The position numbers and the translations under genes are program-made. Source: Hygrocybe punicea (lineage: Eukaryota > Basidiomycota > Agaricomycetes > Agaricales > Hygrophoraceae). From it: a DNA stretch of 64,000 nt. Positions 11,905 to 23,507 of the stretch are shown here, piece by piece. The first letter of the stretch is position 1, and every line of letters starts with the position of its first letter. The notes under the pieces are model-generated. The model made no database searches. It was not told the origin of the DNA and saw nothing but the letters and a program-made list of their open reading frames with translations. The stretch is from contig OY744467.1 of NCBI GenBank assembly GCA_963556145.1, positions 1,240,001-1,304,000 of the forward strand. The letters are read 5' to 3'.

Positions 11905-12570
11905 ACAGCTTAATATGCTTCATATCAATGCTATCAAGCTTGTATTTTTCACCAATGCTATTTGATATTATCTGGGTAGGTAACTGTCTTCAGATTCATG
12001 TCTTCCTTGTTGATCTGGGCAAGTACTGCCAGCCAGGTGGGACCCTATCACACCTGTCATACTTAATATGCCGATTGCTACATGCAACTCTTGTATTACA
12101 CTGTCATTTTGCTCCATCCGGCAGACTTTGCCATTTCTGCCAACTCTACTGTATTTTATAAATGCAGATGGATATTTCTGTTTGATGTCCTTCTTGTTGA
12201 TCTGGGCAAGTACTGCCATTCAGGTAGATCCTATCACACCTGCCATGCTTAATATGCCGACCACTGCCTGTGACTCTTATATTCTATTGTCATTTTGCTC
12301 CGTCCGGCAGACCTCGCCATTTCTACAAACTCTTCTGTCTTTTATAAATGCAGATATATATTTTGGTTTCATGTCCATCCAAGCAAGTATTGTAATTCAG
12401 ACGTATCCTACCAGGTATCTAATTCTGCTAGGTATGATGAGAGCTACCAGACTTACATATTTGGCAAATTTTGGCAAGTCTTGTACCGCATAGTCATTTC
12501 ACTCATTCTGGCACACTTTGCAGTTTCTGCAAACTCGACTGTCCTATATCTTCCATTACCAGACAATGTA
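11905..12570. repeat. About four diverged tandem units of 150-190 bp
   Basis: The run CTTAATATGC recurs at about 11909, 12062 and 12248, followed by TGTCATTTTGCTCC(A/G)TCCGGCAGAC, GCCATTTCT, TTTTATAAATGCAGAT and, in two or three units, CTTGTTGATCTGGGCAAGTACTGCC. A fourth, more degenerate unit reaches about 12560. The 12062/12248 spacing is 186 bp. Each unit looks intron-like (pyrimidine-rich), with no supported protein. AT-rich non-coding sequence follows to 13190. Confidence 0.75.
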
Positions 12571-13197
12571 TAATAGTTATATATATTATTCAAATAATTT
12601 ATCTGCTAATCATTTATAATCTCATGTCATTTCGTCCACGTTTTCCCGATGCATTGTCGAATAATTATGCTAATACTATCACGGGATCCACTTCCCACGG
12701 TTCTTGAGTATTAGCTTTCTTTTCATTCTGTTCATCCACTCATATCCATTTATTCATTATCCACCTGGATGTGCGTAAAGTTTCATTATCAATGGCTGGC
12801 ATCACGAATCATTTGGAAGTGGAAGCCGTAGAGACAAGAACGAGGGTAAGCTTCCGAAGGGAACCTGCAGGAGGAAGAGAATGGCTGAAACTTGAAGGCA
12901 TGTCAGAACAAGTTATCATTTACCATCTGCTCAATGTTTAGGGTCCTGATTCCGCTCCCCAATCCGCTGCAGCGCAGTCACTACGACGAGAGTATGAGAA
13001 GTTTCTGCTCTTTGTTACCAATTTATCTGCAGAATTTGATGGTTTCTGCAGCTTCAGAAATACTTTCATGCATGCTATCAACAACACATTCATGAGCTAG
13101 AGCCAACCACCTTCATGCCATCCCATCGTACAAGTTGAACATACAATCCTACAAGAAAACTCGACCGTTATTTCGCCGCCACCCTGTAAGACAAGCG

Positions 13198-14830
13198 CTA
13201 TATATGCGGCTGCCGTGGCAGGCGAGAACCACCCCACGTAGAGATACTCCAATCCATCCCCTGTGTAGACACGTTCTCCACTTCCATACGCATCTGCATA
13301 CTTTGCTCGCGATCAATATCGAAACTGGTGAATGCGGTGAACACCATTGGGGTACGTTCAAGTGCCGTCGAGAACACAATGGATCCTGCATACGATTCTG
13401 ACGTGGTGTAGTCAGCGCCAAACGTGCCATACTGGATGCCTTCCTTGTCGGACGGAAAGGCAACCCATGTTGCTGAGCAACCATAAATGTCGGTGCTGCC
13501 CCACTTGTCCGCATGCAATGTGAACCCAACCTGGGTGATGTCAGTGGCATACACCAAAATCCGAGGATTGTCGCCAATGTCAAGCCTGCAAAGCCTGACA
13601 AAGACAGTCAGCGGATTGGCATATCGCCAATCAAACGAGACCGATGCCGTGCCCTCCCCATCGAAGGAAACTACACCGCACTGGAAATCCACGTCGGCAG
13701 TGGCCAACCGCAACCACGACGTGCCTCCGTTGTAGAGCTGGGTTTTGGCCCAAGTATCGATGTGGGCCGTGAACTGATTTATGTCAATCTCGTCGACATA
13801 AGCAGAGACGCGCCAACCGTAGTCCATGTTGCTCATGTCCATGTAGTTCAATCCAACCACAACACGGGGTGCTGTAGAAGCAGGGGGAGTGATCGGGATC
13901 ACGCGTGAGAAAGTGTTGCCTTGTTGGATTGAACTCCAGTTCATTGTCATTGTCATGTAGCGCCCGATCCCATTGCGAATTGGAGAAGGTGGAGCATCCC
14001 ACACGGGTATGTTGTAGGTATTGAGGGAAATCTCCTCCCCACCGTACGGTATGACTCCTACGTCGCCGTTCGGGTCATGATGTGCAAATATCATCATGAT
14101 AATGGTCGCACTGACCGAAATCTTGATCTCTTACTTTTCCACAGTGCACTCCGTCTTCGTGGAAGCCTTGGATAACGAGCAATGGAGTACCGTCGCTCTC
14201 ATGTCCTCCCCTGTCCAAAGCATCAAGGTGAGCCAAAGATACATCATATCGGATTGGAGAAGACTCACGTCACAGGCAGATAGCCATCCAACTTATCCAT
14301 CGAGAACAGTCCTTCTACTCTGACCCATTGGCTGATTGTCTGGCTTCCAACGAGCAGCTCATAGTCATCGAGCTGTCCGATGAGAGAAAGTAATTACCAC
14401 ACGTTCTAGTCCTTACCCGTCAACAACTCACTTTGATTTCGTCTCCTCCCCAGCTGATAGAGAATTCTCTTGTCTCGGTTTGGTATTTTCCAGGGTCTGC
14501 AAAACGATTGGCTGAGTCGACCATCTCAGGCATGTGACGTATGCTTACGGAGCCCACCCTGTATTGTTCGTGTTCGTAAAAATACCTGGAATCAGAGCTG
14601 GGTTATGTCAAACATTTGCCGCCTCACCTCATATGATCCTCATCTAATATAGAGCCACATATCGTCAGATTCAGTGCCACCTCGAATCCATATGTTTGAT
14701 TGATTCTGCACGCTGTCATGTGACATCTGACCTATCCTTCAGCAACAACGCAAGCACAAAGGTAATATACAGACCCATTCCAACTGCCCGCTAATGATCA
14801 GTTGTGACACATCATCATACACCATATCGC
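13198..14830 (-). CDS. H-type lectin, three tandem domains
   Basis: Sugar-binding protein with H-type lectin domains (discoidin/Helix agglutinin fold, usually GalNAc-binding). Domain 1: PRVVVGLNYMDMS, WRVSAYVDEID, FTAHIDTW, LYNGGTSWLRLA, DFQCG. Domain 2: TVFVRLCRLDI, ITQVGFTLHADKW, IYGCSATWVAFP. Domain 3 starts TPMVFTAFTSFDI but loses frame after DWSISTWGG; the expected RIYSACLTGW lies in another frame just before 13157, so the C-terminus is frameshifted or alternatively ended. N-terminal exons carry SISWGGDEIK, LDDYELLVGSQTISQWVRVE and SNIWIRGGTESDDMW, with a GTGAGT donor at 14431. An in-frame TGA at 14640-14642 follows DDMWLYIR. No signal peptide was seen. Such lectins are common in mushroom genomes, often proposed to act in defence or recognition. 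Confidence 0.8.
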
Positions 14831-14858
14831 CGTCCTAATGATGGGTCAATTATACAAA

Positions 14859-16330
14859 TCATCGGGGAGGGGAAGAAAGCGCTACCAATTCATCGTTCCA
14901 GTGGTCTTTACAGTCTTGTTCAAATTCGTTGAGATCTGCATATGTCAGCTGCCAATCGCTACCAAAGCTGTTCATCAAATCCTTGCATGTAATCATGTAT
15001 GGGTCCTTCAATGAATCTGGTGCAAAGGACCAACTCTGGTGAAAGATTATATTCTTAGTGATGTCCCCACTCTCGAGGTGATTTTTCGGGTGAATTGCCA
15101 CTCACCGCAAGTAGATAGGTGTTTCATCGTATGCATTGTGAGGCATCGAGGAACCCCAAGGATCGGGATCAGGTTGGCGGCTCCTCTTGATGAAGTCTTT
15201 GTCAAGATCGAATAGGGATTGCACAATTATTTCACCCTAGAGAATGGTCCAGAGTGGTCAATGATCGCAACGGAAAATGTCCATACCCTCATCCAGAACA
15301 ATGCAATGTCCGCCAGTTCGTGACATGCGTAGGAACCTCCTCCGCCACTGTGAGCTCCTGGGAACCAGATCTGAAGGGAAAAAACAATGAGCCTCAACCA
15401 AGTACAACGGTAAATAATGCACTTCTTTCAAGACTTGATTGCTGTCCTTTGGCAATGTCCACAGTAGGCCGAAACTCCAGTCTGTTCTCCTGTAAGGATA
15501 CTGCATGAAGTGCGACATCAACAATTGTGGGGAGATTGGTATCTTTAATGCTTAGAGTATCGATCATCTTGGACACAGATCCCACAGTATCCCCAGACAC
15601 CAATACACCTAGAAAGGCAAGTTTAAGAAACCGGACACATGAGCGTTTATGCAGTATTAAGTACTTGATCCTCGGATGCCTTGTACCTTCGGGAGGGGAG
15701 GGAGTCTTTCCATTGACCAAATCCTTCCAAATATTGAAAAAAATGCCAAGCATTTCCATTTCCAACAATCCAATTTTTTCTGCAGTACCGTAAGCATTCA
15801 TGAGCTGTAAATCGGGATGACAATCAGGGACTCATTTGTGACATACGATCAGTCCCGCCAGTTTCCGAACAGTGTAGGCACCCCTTGCATTAAATTAGCA
15901 GCATCTTTGAGTTATCATCACACAAATTACCTGGAGAATCTAGGCAAATCCATCATGAGAACTACCACCCTTAAGGATGCATTGCACAAGTGTGCTCACC
16001 CAAATAGAAATATTTCGTCCCTGCCATCATAATTCTGGGCGAGGAAAGCATATGCATCCCATATCTTGCTGGCTATATTCATTAATATTGAATATACACG
16101 ATCCTGAGATCATCAGAGATAGGCTCACCCACTGCAGTACCTAGGGCTTCTAGAGAACGTTCCACATGAGTGATTGTACGTATGGTCGAGAAATCTATAA
16201 CTTACGGAGCATCGTGGTTCCGGCGACAGATTCACCACTGAAATCAGCCTCCGAGCCAACCCCACTTTGGTAAACACAGTTTGAAGCATTGAACCATCCC
16301 CGTGATGCGACAGTAGAATTTGTTGAGCGA
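14859..16330 (-). CDS. DUF2235 / Tle1-like alpha-beta hydrolase, nucleophile elbow not found
   Basis: Fungal DUF2235 protein, related to Tle1 phospholipase effectors. Conserved blocks in order: VYQSGVGSEADFSGESVAGTTML (split by an exon end), SKIWDAYAFLAQNYDGRDEIFLFG, RGAYTVRKLAGLI, FLGVLVSGDTVGSV, DVALHAVSLQENR, IWFPGAHSGGGGSYACHELA and a C-terminal QLTYADLNEFEQDCKDHW. The family's GFSRG nucleophile should bridge FLFG and RGAYT. Here the bases just upstream of RGAY read TTTAATGCA, preceded by TAA in that frame, and an intron ending GCAAG would skip the Ser. The N-terminal FDGT motif was also not found upstream of 16330. The gene may be a catalytically dead copy, or the splice site is unusual. 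Confidence 0.65.
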
Positions 16331-16570
16331 CTGCTTCAATATATAAAGAAGGTTAATTGACTCGGAATAAGGCATCACAGTCTGTGCTAATCAGGGGGCA
16401 CATTAACGGAGTAAGTAAGTATCGCAGGCCCTCTTACAGAGGCGCAGAACGTTCGTGACATATTGAGCATCGGATCCGGCCCCATTAACTACCATGGTCA
16501 CATCAGGAAAACAGTGGGGTTAGGATAAGGCATGATAAGGCCTTATAATGTCAATAATCTTCATAATATC
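16331..16570. other. Possible unassigned minus-strand exon
   Basis: The minus strand between about 16400 and 16560 contains a readable stretch (DAQYVTNVLRLCKRACDTYLL), but it does not match the expected N-terminus of the neighbouring DUF2235 gene. It may be an exon of an unidentified gene. Confidence 0.2.
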
Positions 16571-17015
16571 TGCCAGTCTTATATACTATATTGCAATGTC
16601 AGATAAAGGAGGGTAGCATTCCACAAGCTCACCTGGAATTGGAGGTTGTGATAAGAAAGGCAAGAAGTGTACATCTTACAATGTCTGGACCATGTGTGTT
16701 ATAATTGCAGGCCCAGATAAGCAACCAAAGACTTGCTTAGACTTACAGCAGTATATAAAGGAGGGTAGAATTTCACAAGCTCACCTAGAATTGGAAGTTG
16801 TGATAAGGAAGGCAAGAAATGTACATATTATAATGTCTGAGCCATGATGGCAGGCCCAGCTAAGCAACCCAAGACTTGCTCAGACTGACAGTAGTATATA
16901 AAGGAGGGTAGAATTTCTCAAGCTCACTTAGAATTGGAAGTTGTGATAAGACAGGCAAGAAATGTGCTTTTTGTATTCTGTTAGCCATTTGTGTCATAAA
17001 GGCAGATCAATAAAA
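16571..17015. repeat. Three tandem units of about 145-150 bp
   Basis: Units begin near 16601, 16753 and 16898. Each contains ATAAAGGAGGGTAG, CAAGCTCACCTAGAATTGG, GTTGTGATAAG and GGCAAGAA(A/G)TGT, and ends with CCCA(G/A)..AAGCAACC and AGACTTGC. The third unit decays after about 16970. TATATAAAGG occurs in units 2 and 3. No coding sequence is evident. The block separates the DUF2235 and DUF6698 genes. Confidence 0.85.
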
Positions 17016-17303
17016 GACTTGGTGAAACTCATATAAGTTCATCCACTTCAAAGAGGTATAGCACAAAGGTAGTTACTTGTATGAATGTAGCATACATATT
17101 GACATGAACAATAGTTGGTTCTGACGAGCAACCGTTATCAATGTGATATGCTTTTATGAAGCGGGTTCAAGTTACCTAGTTTGTTTGCTTTGATCAACGG
17201 CTATCTTGAAGTCGTCACTTATCATTCAATTGCTGACTGGGAAAGGGTGATAACGAGATACAATTCCTTGACGGGTTGGCACATATTATAGCACTATTCT
17301 AAA

Positions 17304-18695
17304 TCAGTCACCATTGCCAGTGTTCCTGCTTTCTGTCGCACGTTTCTTCGCCGCCCTCTTCTCCTTCAATGTTGCGAGGGCGCTCATCTTCGAAATGCCG
17401 TGATTGTGCATCACATGGCTTGGAAACACTTGGCTGCCAATGAAAATATCAAAAGGAGAAATACGAGGTCATTGGGATACACCTACCAATTCCACCAGTC
17501 CAATAAACCGTCTACTTTGTCCTTCTCCTCCAGGTCATCCAGGAATTCCAATACACTTTCATAGAATCGTTCTGAATCTGTTGAAGTATCTGACCGACAA
17601 AACACTGAGGAAGAGGATAAGGCGAAACGAAGCTAAGATCGTCAGACAAGCGACCCGGAAAATGTTATATCCAAACATACTTGGGTAGCCGTGTAGGCTA
17701 TGGAAGCAGTAGTGATGCGGTTCATACCGTGTATACGAGCGTTTCCCGATCGGGTTGCTTTGGGTTCTTTATCGACCGAGCTGGGCGAAGTGAAGGTATG
17801 TTTGTATGCCTGTAGTAAGTAGTGAAGTCAGTAATGTACTGGTAGACAAATTAAACCATACCCAGATGAGAATCTTGGACCTGAAAAGTCCGGCCCATGG
17901 ATTTTCGGGGTCGTACTCTTGGTCTGTGTATACCATCATTGGCCACTGGTCACCAGAGACCGTCATTTCGCCGCTGGAAAGCTTGGTATGAATACTAGAA
18001 CATCAACTTAATAGTAAACATTATCATGTTAGTCAGAAACTACAGGACATACTCCGGATCATTCCAGTCTAACCCAGCGGGGCAGAGAAGTGCTCCCGTG
18101 GCATGGTGATGGTAACCGCAGTTTACTTTGACATTGCGTGAAAGGGGTGGATTCAATGCAAGATCTCAAGGGGTTATCCAGTCTAGGACAGCGCCCTTCA
18201 AACTCTTAGTGTCGTCTGATCTCGCGCTGGAAACTCCCTTCTGAATCTTGACGCAATGTAAGAATGACGCCACGACGTTGAAGGAAACGACGTACCAAGT
18301 CTGCCATCCCCATGGCATCTTCATTAGAACATTCCATGAGTCGGTCAGCTAAATGCAGCACTATTCCCAAAAGCCTTTGGAACACTCGACGCTCTCTCCT
18401 ACCTCTATATGGAGTCATCAGGTCAATACCAGCAACAATTGACTTGCATAAGAGAGCACATACTCATGAGTAAGGTTCTCTTCTGGAACATCAACGTCAT
18501 CGCCCATGCGTAAGATGCCGTTCGTGATTAGTGCTTGGACGTTACACATCGCATGCACGGTTCTACCGAAGTGTCGTCCGTGATGAACTAAGGGGTCACT
18601 AGCACAGCTGAATCAATGCAAGGTCAATAAAGGCGCCGAAAGTTAAGATGACAGCCGACTTACGCCTTTTTCTTAGGGCCTTGTTTGAGAGCCAT
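17304..18695 (-). pseudogene. DUF6698 protein, copy B, complete apart from one TGA
   Basis: Full exon set of the agaricomycete DUF6698 family. It starts MALKQGPKKKA (ATG at 18695), then DPLVHHGRHFGRTVHAMCNV, RRERRVFQRLL, IQKGVSSARSDDTKSLKG, NPPLSRNVKVN, TGALLCPAGLDW, SGDQWPMMVYTDQEYDPENPW, AYKHTFTSPSSVDKE, RIHGMNRITTASIAYTATQ, FYESVLEFLDDLEEKDKV and the basic tail KEKRAAKKRATES before TGA at 17304-17306. Small introns join each block in frame. One in-frame TGA at 18166-18168 follows LDWITP, the same codon as in copy A. If that TGA is real the product stops after about 40 percent of its length. Function unknown; divergently paired with the Cys-rich gene. Confidence 0.75.
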
Positions 18696-18967
18696 AAGGT
18701 TTGGAGCTTCTGCACCTGCAGACTCTTCGGCAGACATCGGAGCAATAGTTGTGATACAGCAGAACTGCTTAGAAGGTCTGCAGGAGTACAACGGTTTTCA
18801 GTGTAAGTGTGAGAGGAAACACCGGCAACGCACTGCGTTTTTATGTCATAGTAGGGTCATGGCCCGGGCGCGACTCTGGGTGACTCAGGACGAGGAGTCA
18901 ATTCTCAACACACCTTTATAAACCCCAAAAATCCAGTCGTCGTGCTCCTAACATCTTCACTCCAGCA
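18696..18967. promoter_or_regulatory. 272-bp divergent promoter of the DUF6698 / Cys-rich pair
   Basis: The two start codons (18695 minus, 18968 plus) lie head to head. The plus gene has TATAAA at 18917-18922, about 46 bp before its ATG, and an AP-1-type TGACTCA at 18881-18887. No equivalent TATA was identified for the minus gene. The arrangement suggests shared regulation; this is inferred from layout only. Confidence 0.5.
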
Positions 18968-20029
18968 ATGTCTGGCATCCAACAACCAGTTTTCACAACT
19001 ATACCGACCGTGACGCACCATCAAATACTTCTCCACCAAGTATGCGAGGCAACGCATTGCATCAAGACATTCAACCCTGGAAGGCTTGCACTTTCTACGT
19101 TCCCCTGGTACGTATGGCCCCTCTCACATTTGCGCACCTTCACATCTTGCATAGGCCGACCATTGGACATGAACGGGTCATGCCATCATTGTTGTGTGAG
19201 CACCGCCAATCTCATCAATTCCTCGGCCCAGGTTGCTTGTGTCCTCTCTTTAAGCCCAACGGCCAAAGGGTTTTCATGGAGGCCGCGATGTTTATCACAA
19301 TGTCGGGGCCCTTTTCTGGGGAGTATGTTGTGCAGTGTACTAAGGGGGAATGTGGATATTCTGGTCAGTCTCCAGTTTTGTTGTGTATAGAATCATGAGT
19401 TCAAGGCCCCAAAACACACCAGTACCCCTCGAACGCATATATTCCAAGTATGGGGTGCCTCTCAAAGCATATCCATTATGAGGTGAATGGCTTTTACCAT
19501 GTTTGCCACCACCACCAACCAATGGGGCTAATGCGTTTGAAGATAATGGCGAAGAGTGTCCACTGCAGGTACTCCATCATTTGGAGACTAAATTAGAGAA
19601 TCATCACAGGCAATCAAGTACGGACTACTGTCACTCACCGATGTCACCTCTTATCACTGACAATGAACAAGGTGGTCCTCAGCACCGGAGGCTGCTCAAG
19701 CGAACATATGCTCAAGCAGGCAAGTGGTTTGGCTGACCTGTAGCTCGTCGTCTTAAAATCATGTCATGGATGCAGATTTAATGGCAGGGTCCCAGGATGC
19801 TGACGTGTTTCGTGCAAATCGCCGGCGAACCATTGATTGGCGAATGTTTCACCTACTCGATTGTATGAGACGACCTGGCCTTACCGAAGATCAATTTCGT
19901 CGTCTGTTTTCGAAGTGTGGGGTTTGCGGTCTTGTCACGACACGTCAAGTATTCTTCTTCCATGAATGTCAGTTAACAGAGGATCCGACGGATGTTGAGG
20001 ATGTTGAAGATGATCAAGTTAGCGAGTAA
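18968..20029 (+). CDS. Cys-rich zinc-binding-type protein, copy B
   Basis: Paralogue of the gene at 9114-9965. The first exon starts MSGIQQPVFTTIPTVTHHQ. A later exon holds GPGCLCPLFKPNGQRVFMEA and QCTKGECGY. Next LERIYSKYGVPLKAYPL is followed directly by TGA (19479-19481) and then G plus a GTGAAT donor; copy A reads SR at the same place, so this TGA sits where the paralogue has Arg (AGA). The last exon, ending at 20029, holds IDWRMFHLLDCMRRPGLTED, FSKCGVCGLVTTR and FFHEC, with an acidic tail. The Cys pairs suggest zinc binding; the family is otherwise unrecognised. It may be inactive because of the TGA, although an alternative donor upstream cannot be excluded. Confidence 0.55.
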
Positions 20030-20243
20030 CAGTCCAAATTGAAATGAATTAACCTACTGAGCCTTCCCTTTGTTGGCGCATCGCAAAGATTGTCAACTCC
20101 ATACGAGGTATTGAATGCATAGGAAGGATTATTGACAAATTGACAAATGTGATCAATAGCCTGAGGTGGAATCTGAGTGCAGGAGAACGAGCGGTGGAGG
20201 AATCGGACGAAATACGTGGTTAGCCCCAAATGGGGGCCTCAAA

Positions 20244-20273
20244 TTCTTTCTTTCTTTCTTTCTTTCTTTCTTT
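20244..20273. repeat. (TTTC)n microsatellite
   Basis: About seven uninterrupted TTTC units. Nothing else is recognisable between 20030 and 20800. Confidence 0.95.
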
Positions 20274-20804
20274 AAGAGGGGGGGTCTGAAACCAAAACAT
20301 GCTCTGACAAAACTCAGTAAACTTTCAAGGGATCGTCATCCAATGCATGTTGAAGATTTTCAAGTCAGAATGATGCATGCCAGTGAATGTTAAACAATCT
20401 CACCTATTGACCTTACCCTCAGTGAGCGTATTTGATCCATGTATGATGATGGTCAAAATTGGGAGGGAGCCCGATGATTAACTTGTCTGCCTGGCACGTG
20501 GGAGATACACCGGCCATGGGACGGAAGGACAGAAGGAGTGAGCTCAAGATTTGAGCGTGTCTGAGAAACCCAAAACACGCGGCACACAGGAGATGATAAG
20601 CGATCGCAACAGCTAGTAGAATCAATAGAAAAATAGAAATTTATATGGTGTCACTAAGCAAAGGGTCTCCCGTAAGCGGGAAGACACAATAAAGAACAGG
20701 CGAAGTAGTGCTTTCATGTCGCGTGAGCGTCTCCAGGTCGAGCCGGGAAGATGCCGCTGTTAAAAGAAAAACCAGAAAGTCAGGCCCATCAACTCAGGCT
20801 GGCG

Positions 20805-20915
20805 CTTTGTCAACCCACCACCTATGGCATCAAACAACTATCCACTCGAAGACCAGCCCTTACCAAGGGCGACGCTTGGAGGCAGGGGGGTTGGCGAGGA
20901 GGTCGGTGATACCAC
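20805..20915 (+). repeat. Dispersed repeat family R, member 1
   Basis: Shares AACCCACCACC, ATCCACTCGAAGACCAG and GGTTGGCGAGGAGGTC with members at 23508-23715, 23716-23945 and 34550-34760. It overlaps the 3' end of deaminase-like copy 1, whose C-terminal Pro/Ser-rich tail is encoded on the opposite strand of it. Confidence 0.65.
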
Positions 20916-23127
20916 GGGGAGAAGACCATCAGGCTCCATCGGCTCCATCCGAGTCCCAACAAACGGACCCTCGAAGGCTGGTACAGCGCTGTCATTGCTA
21001 CAGCTGCTGATGCCAGATATACTTTGAATGGAATGTTTCTGTTCGTGGTTCGCACTAGTAGTAGGATCTGTTGTAGAACAAACTCGAAGTTGATTGTCGA
21101 AAAGATTTTCTAAGCGGCGCCTGTACTTGGATAACATTTCCGGAGCTATTTCGTCAGGGAGGAAACTGGGTAATGCTGCCGATGTAAACGTGGAATGTCT
21201 GCTCAGAAGACGAAGGTCCCCAGTTGGAGAACCTAATATTCCAATCAGGTCCCAACAGACAGGGCATGATTTCTTGGAGACGGCGATCACTCTCCGGTCC
21301 AAACGCTTCATAAACAATACATTATTAAATGAAACATGAACAGTTTGGAACGTACCTCGACAACACTCCTTACGTCTGACGGGATGACCTCAGGACTCAG
21401 ATCTACACGCTTCGAGGGAGAGTGGCATAGATATAGAAGGGTGGCGAGTAGCATTTCGCAATGTGTATTCGCCTGGTAGTGGCCCATCCCGCAGAGCAAT
21501 TTGCAAGCCGCGTATAACCTTTTTGTGACTAAATTCTCCTTCGCTTTCATTTTATCCCTCTCAGCCAGATCCCGTTTCATGTTTTCGATTTCGCAATTGA
21601 CTAAATCAACCGCGGCCTGCTTATCGAAAACTTGGTCGAGTTTTGATATCGTTGTGTTCCAATTTTCCATTAGTCCAGGTATGTTGCGGGATTTCCTGGT
21701 GGCAATTAACGATATACTGATCTCTGTTTGACGTTTGCTGCCAAACAAGGTTAATGTGTGGAGTGCTGCAAAGGGGGTTGCCTGGAGTCGAATCCATTGC
21801 AAAACATAATTGAAATTTGGAAATTTTCTCAATTTCTCGTCCACATCGCCATTGTCGTCCACATCATTGTCGTCCACATCACCGTTGTCCTCGTTGCCAC
21901 TGTTGTCATCGTCGTCGCTGCAACTGTTGTTGTTGTTGTCGTTGCATTCAGTTACGCCAGCTTCATCGGGGTGGAGTGAAAAGTGATTGCTGGCAGCCAA
22001 GACGGACAGGTGGTAGCAAAGTATCCGGGAATACGCTAAACGCCAAAGCAAAGTGGTAAATCGCCAAAGCATTAAGCCATGCTTCTGAGCGATGTTCATT
22101 GTCTCCTTCACGGCGGTCTCTTTGTTTAATTTGCCCCTTGCAGTACAAAATTTCATCAACGCGTTTTGGTACCCGCGGAGTGTGGAAAGGAAAAACTCGT
22201 GAAACTCCACGCATACTTCTGCGGTGTAGGTCGTCTCTGGACTGGAATCCGAGTCTGCCTCGTTCTCGAACACCGCAAGTAGATTGGTACACTGTGGTGG
22301 ATCGCCTGGATTTTCCCCCTCAAAATCTCCATCCTCTGCCATTTTCCCCAGTAGAAGACGGAAAGCCGAGTCGCTCAATTTGCCAAGATTCCGTAATGCT
22401 TCTTTATTGGGTCTCTGGTACAAAGTCCGTATCGCCTCCGATGTTATCATCTCCAGGCTCCTTATGCAAGCCATAGATGTGAGACTTCCGATTCTCTTCA
22501 ACATTTTGTCCAACGAGCACGAGAGGACATAATGAGAAAATTTTTCAAAAAAGAGTGCTTCTTTCCTCCTTTGGAGTTATCCCGTAAGAATTGATGTATT
22601 CGGTGATGGTTAATATGTGGTTGATGAGCGGGTCGTCTCTGAAGTACAATGTAAATCATAAATTATCAACAATAGAAGATAAGGCCTTACCTTAACATCA
22701 GGCCATACCATGAATTCGTAAGGATCGGATGGAAGTGTGATTTCCCCAATTTGACCAGAATGCACTGGACTTTGTTGTTATCTTTGAAATACGAATCTTT
22801 ATGGTCGGGATTTGCGATAACTGTGAAATTCGAAAAGCTATCCATTCCTTCTCTCTTGCCAGCAACTGTCACTACATCGCTGAACCTAACGAGAATTCTC
22901 ACCACGGCGTTCAGAACGGTATTGCTCAAGGAAGATGCGGATCCCTCCACGTAATCCGCGTCGTCCAGGGCGGCATATCCATGGATGTTTCGTGAAGAGA
23001 GGAAGCACGTGAGTACCATAAGCGTTCGAAATTCCGGATTGTGATCGACAGCGGCCTTGAGCTTGTCTTTCTTTGCTTGAGTGGGTGCCATCGATACTAG
23101 TGGTTTCATTGGTGACTCCGCGAACAA
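20838..23127 (-). pseudogene. Predicted zinc deaminase (OTT_1508-like), copy 1
   Basis: Fungal expansion of the cytidine-deaminase fold, OTT_1508-like type, predicted to act on nucleic acids or nucleotides. Motif 1 is HCE (21455-21463; His zinc ligand and catalytic Glu). Motif 2 is VSKKSCPVCWDL with the C-x2-C ligands at 21255-21266. Exon 1 (23127-22687) ends SWYGLMLR; an intron at the same position as in copy 2 leads to DDPLINHILTITEYI. Further blocks shared with copy 2: EFHEFFLSTLRGYQNAL, LMLWRFTTLLWRLAYSRIL, a D/N-rich linker, and ISKLDQVFDKQAAVDL. The frame is lost once, at a T6 homopolymer (A6 at 22547-22552 on plus) between ERSTLF and EKFSHYV; one base fewer restores it. This is either a real frameshift or a sequencing error. 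No TGA stop was seen here. Confidence 0.6.
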
Positions 23128-23507
23128 CGGATGATTATGTGATCATATGCTCGGAGACTGAATAAGTCAGGGACTGTCTACAGCTCAGCTACCAGCCAAG
23201 TTGGCATATTTGAACCCCGCCTGTGTGACTGCCTTTTTTTCTCCTCACTAAAAACTGCATTTTGCATGGAAAAAAACACATCTCAAATGACAATATTATG
23301 TTTTGTATCAAGTTTGCTGTGGATTGAGTTGAAATTGAGCGAGGAATTCAAAGTAGTCCGAGTCTAGGATTGGCTTGCCACAAAGTAAGCGCACATCTTG
23401 CAAAAGGACATGCTTACACGTACTTATGCAACCACCTTGAAATTGAAGAATAAAGTATAGCAATCACCGCAGAGATAGGAAAAAGAGCCTGTGTCCTTGA
23501 GATGCAG

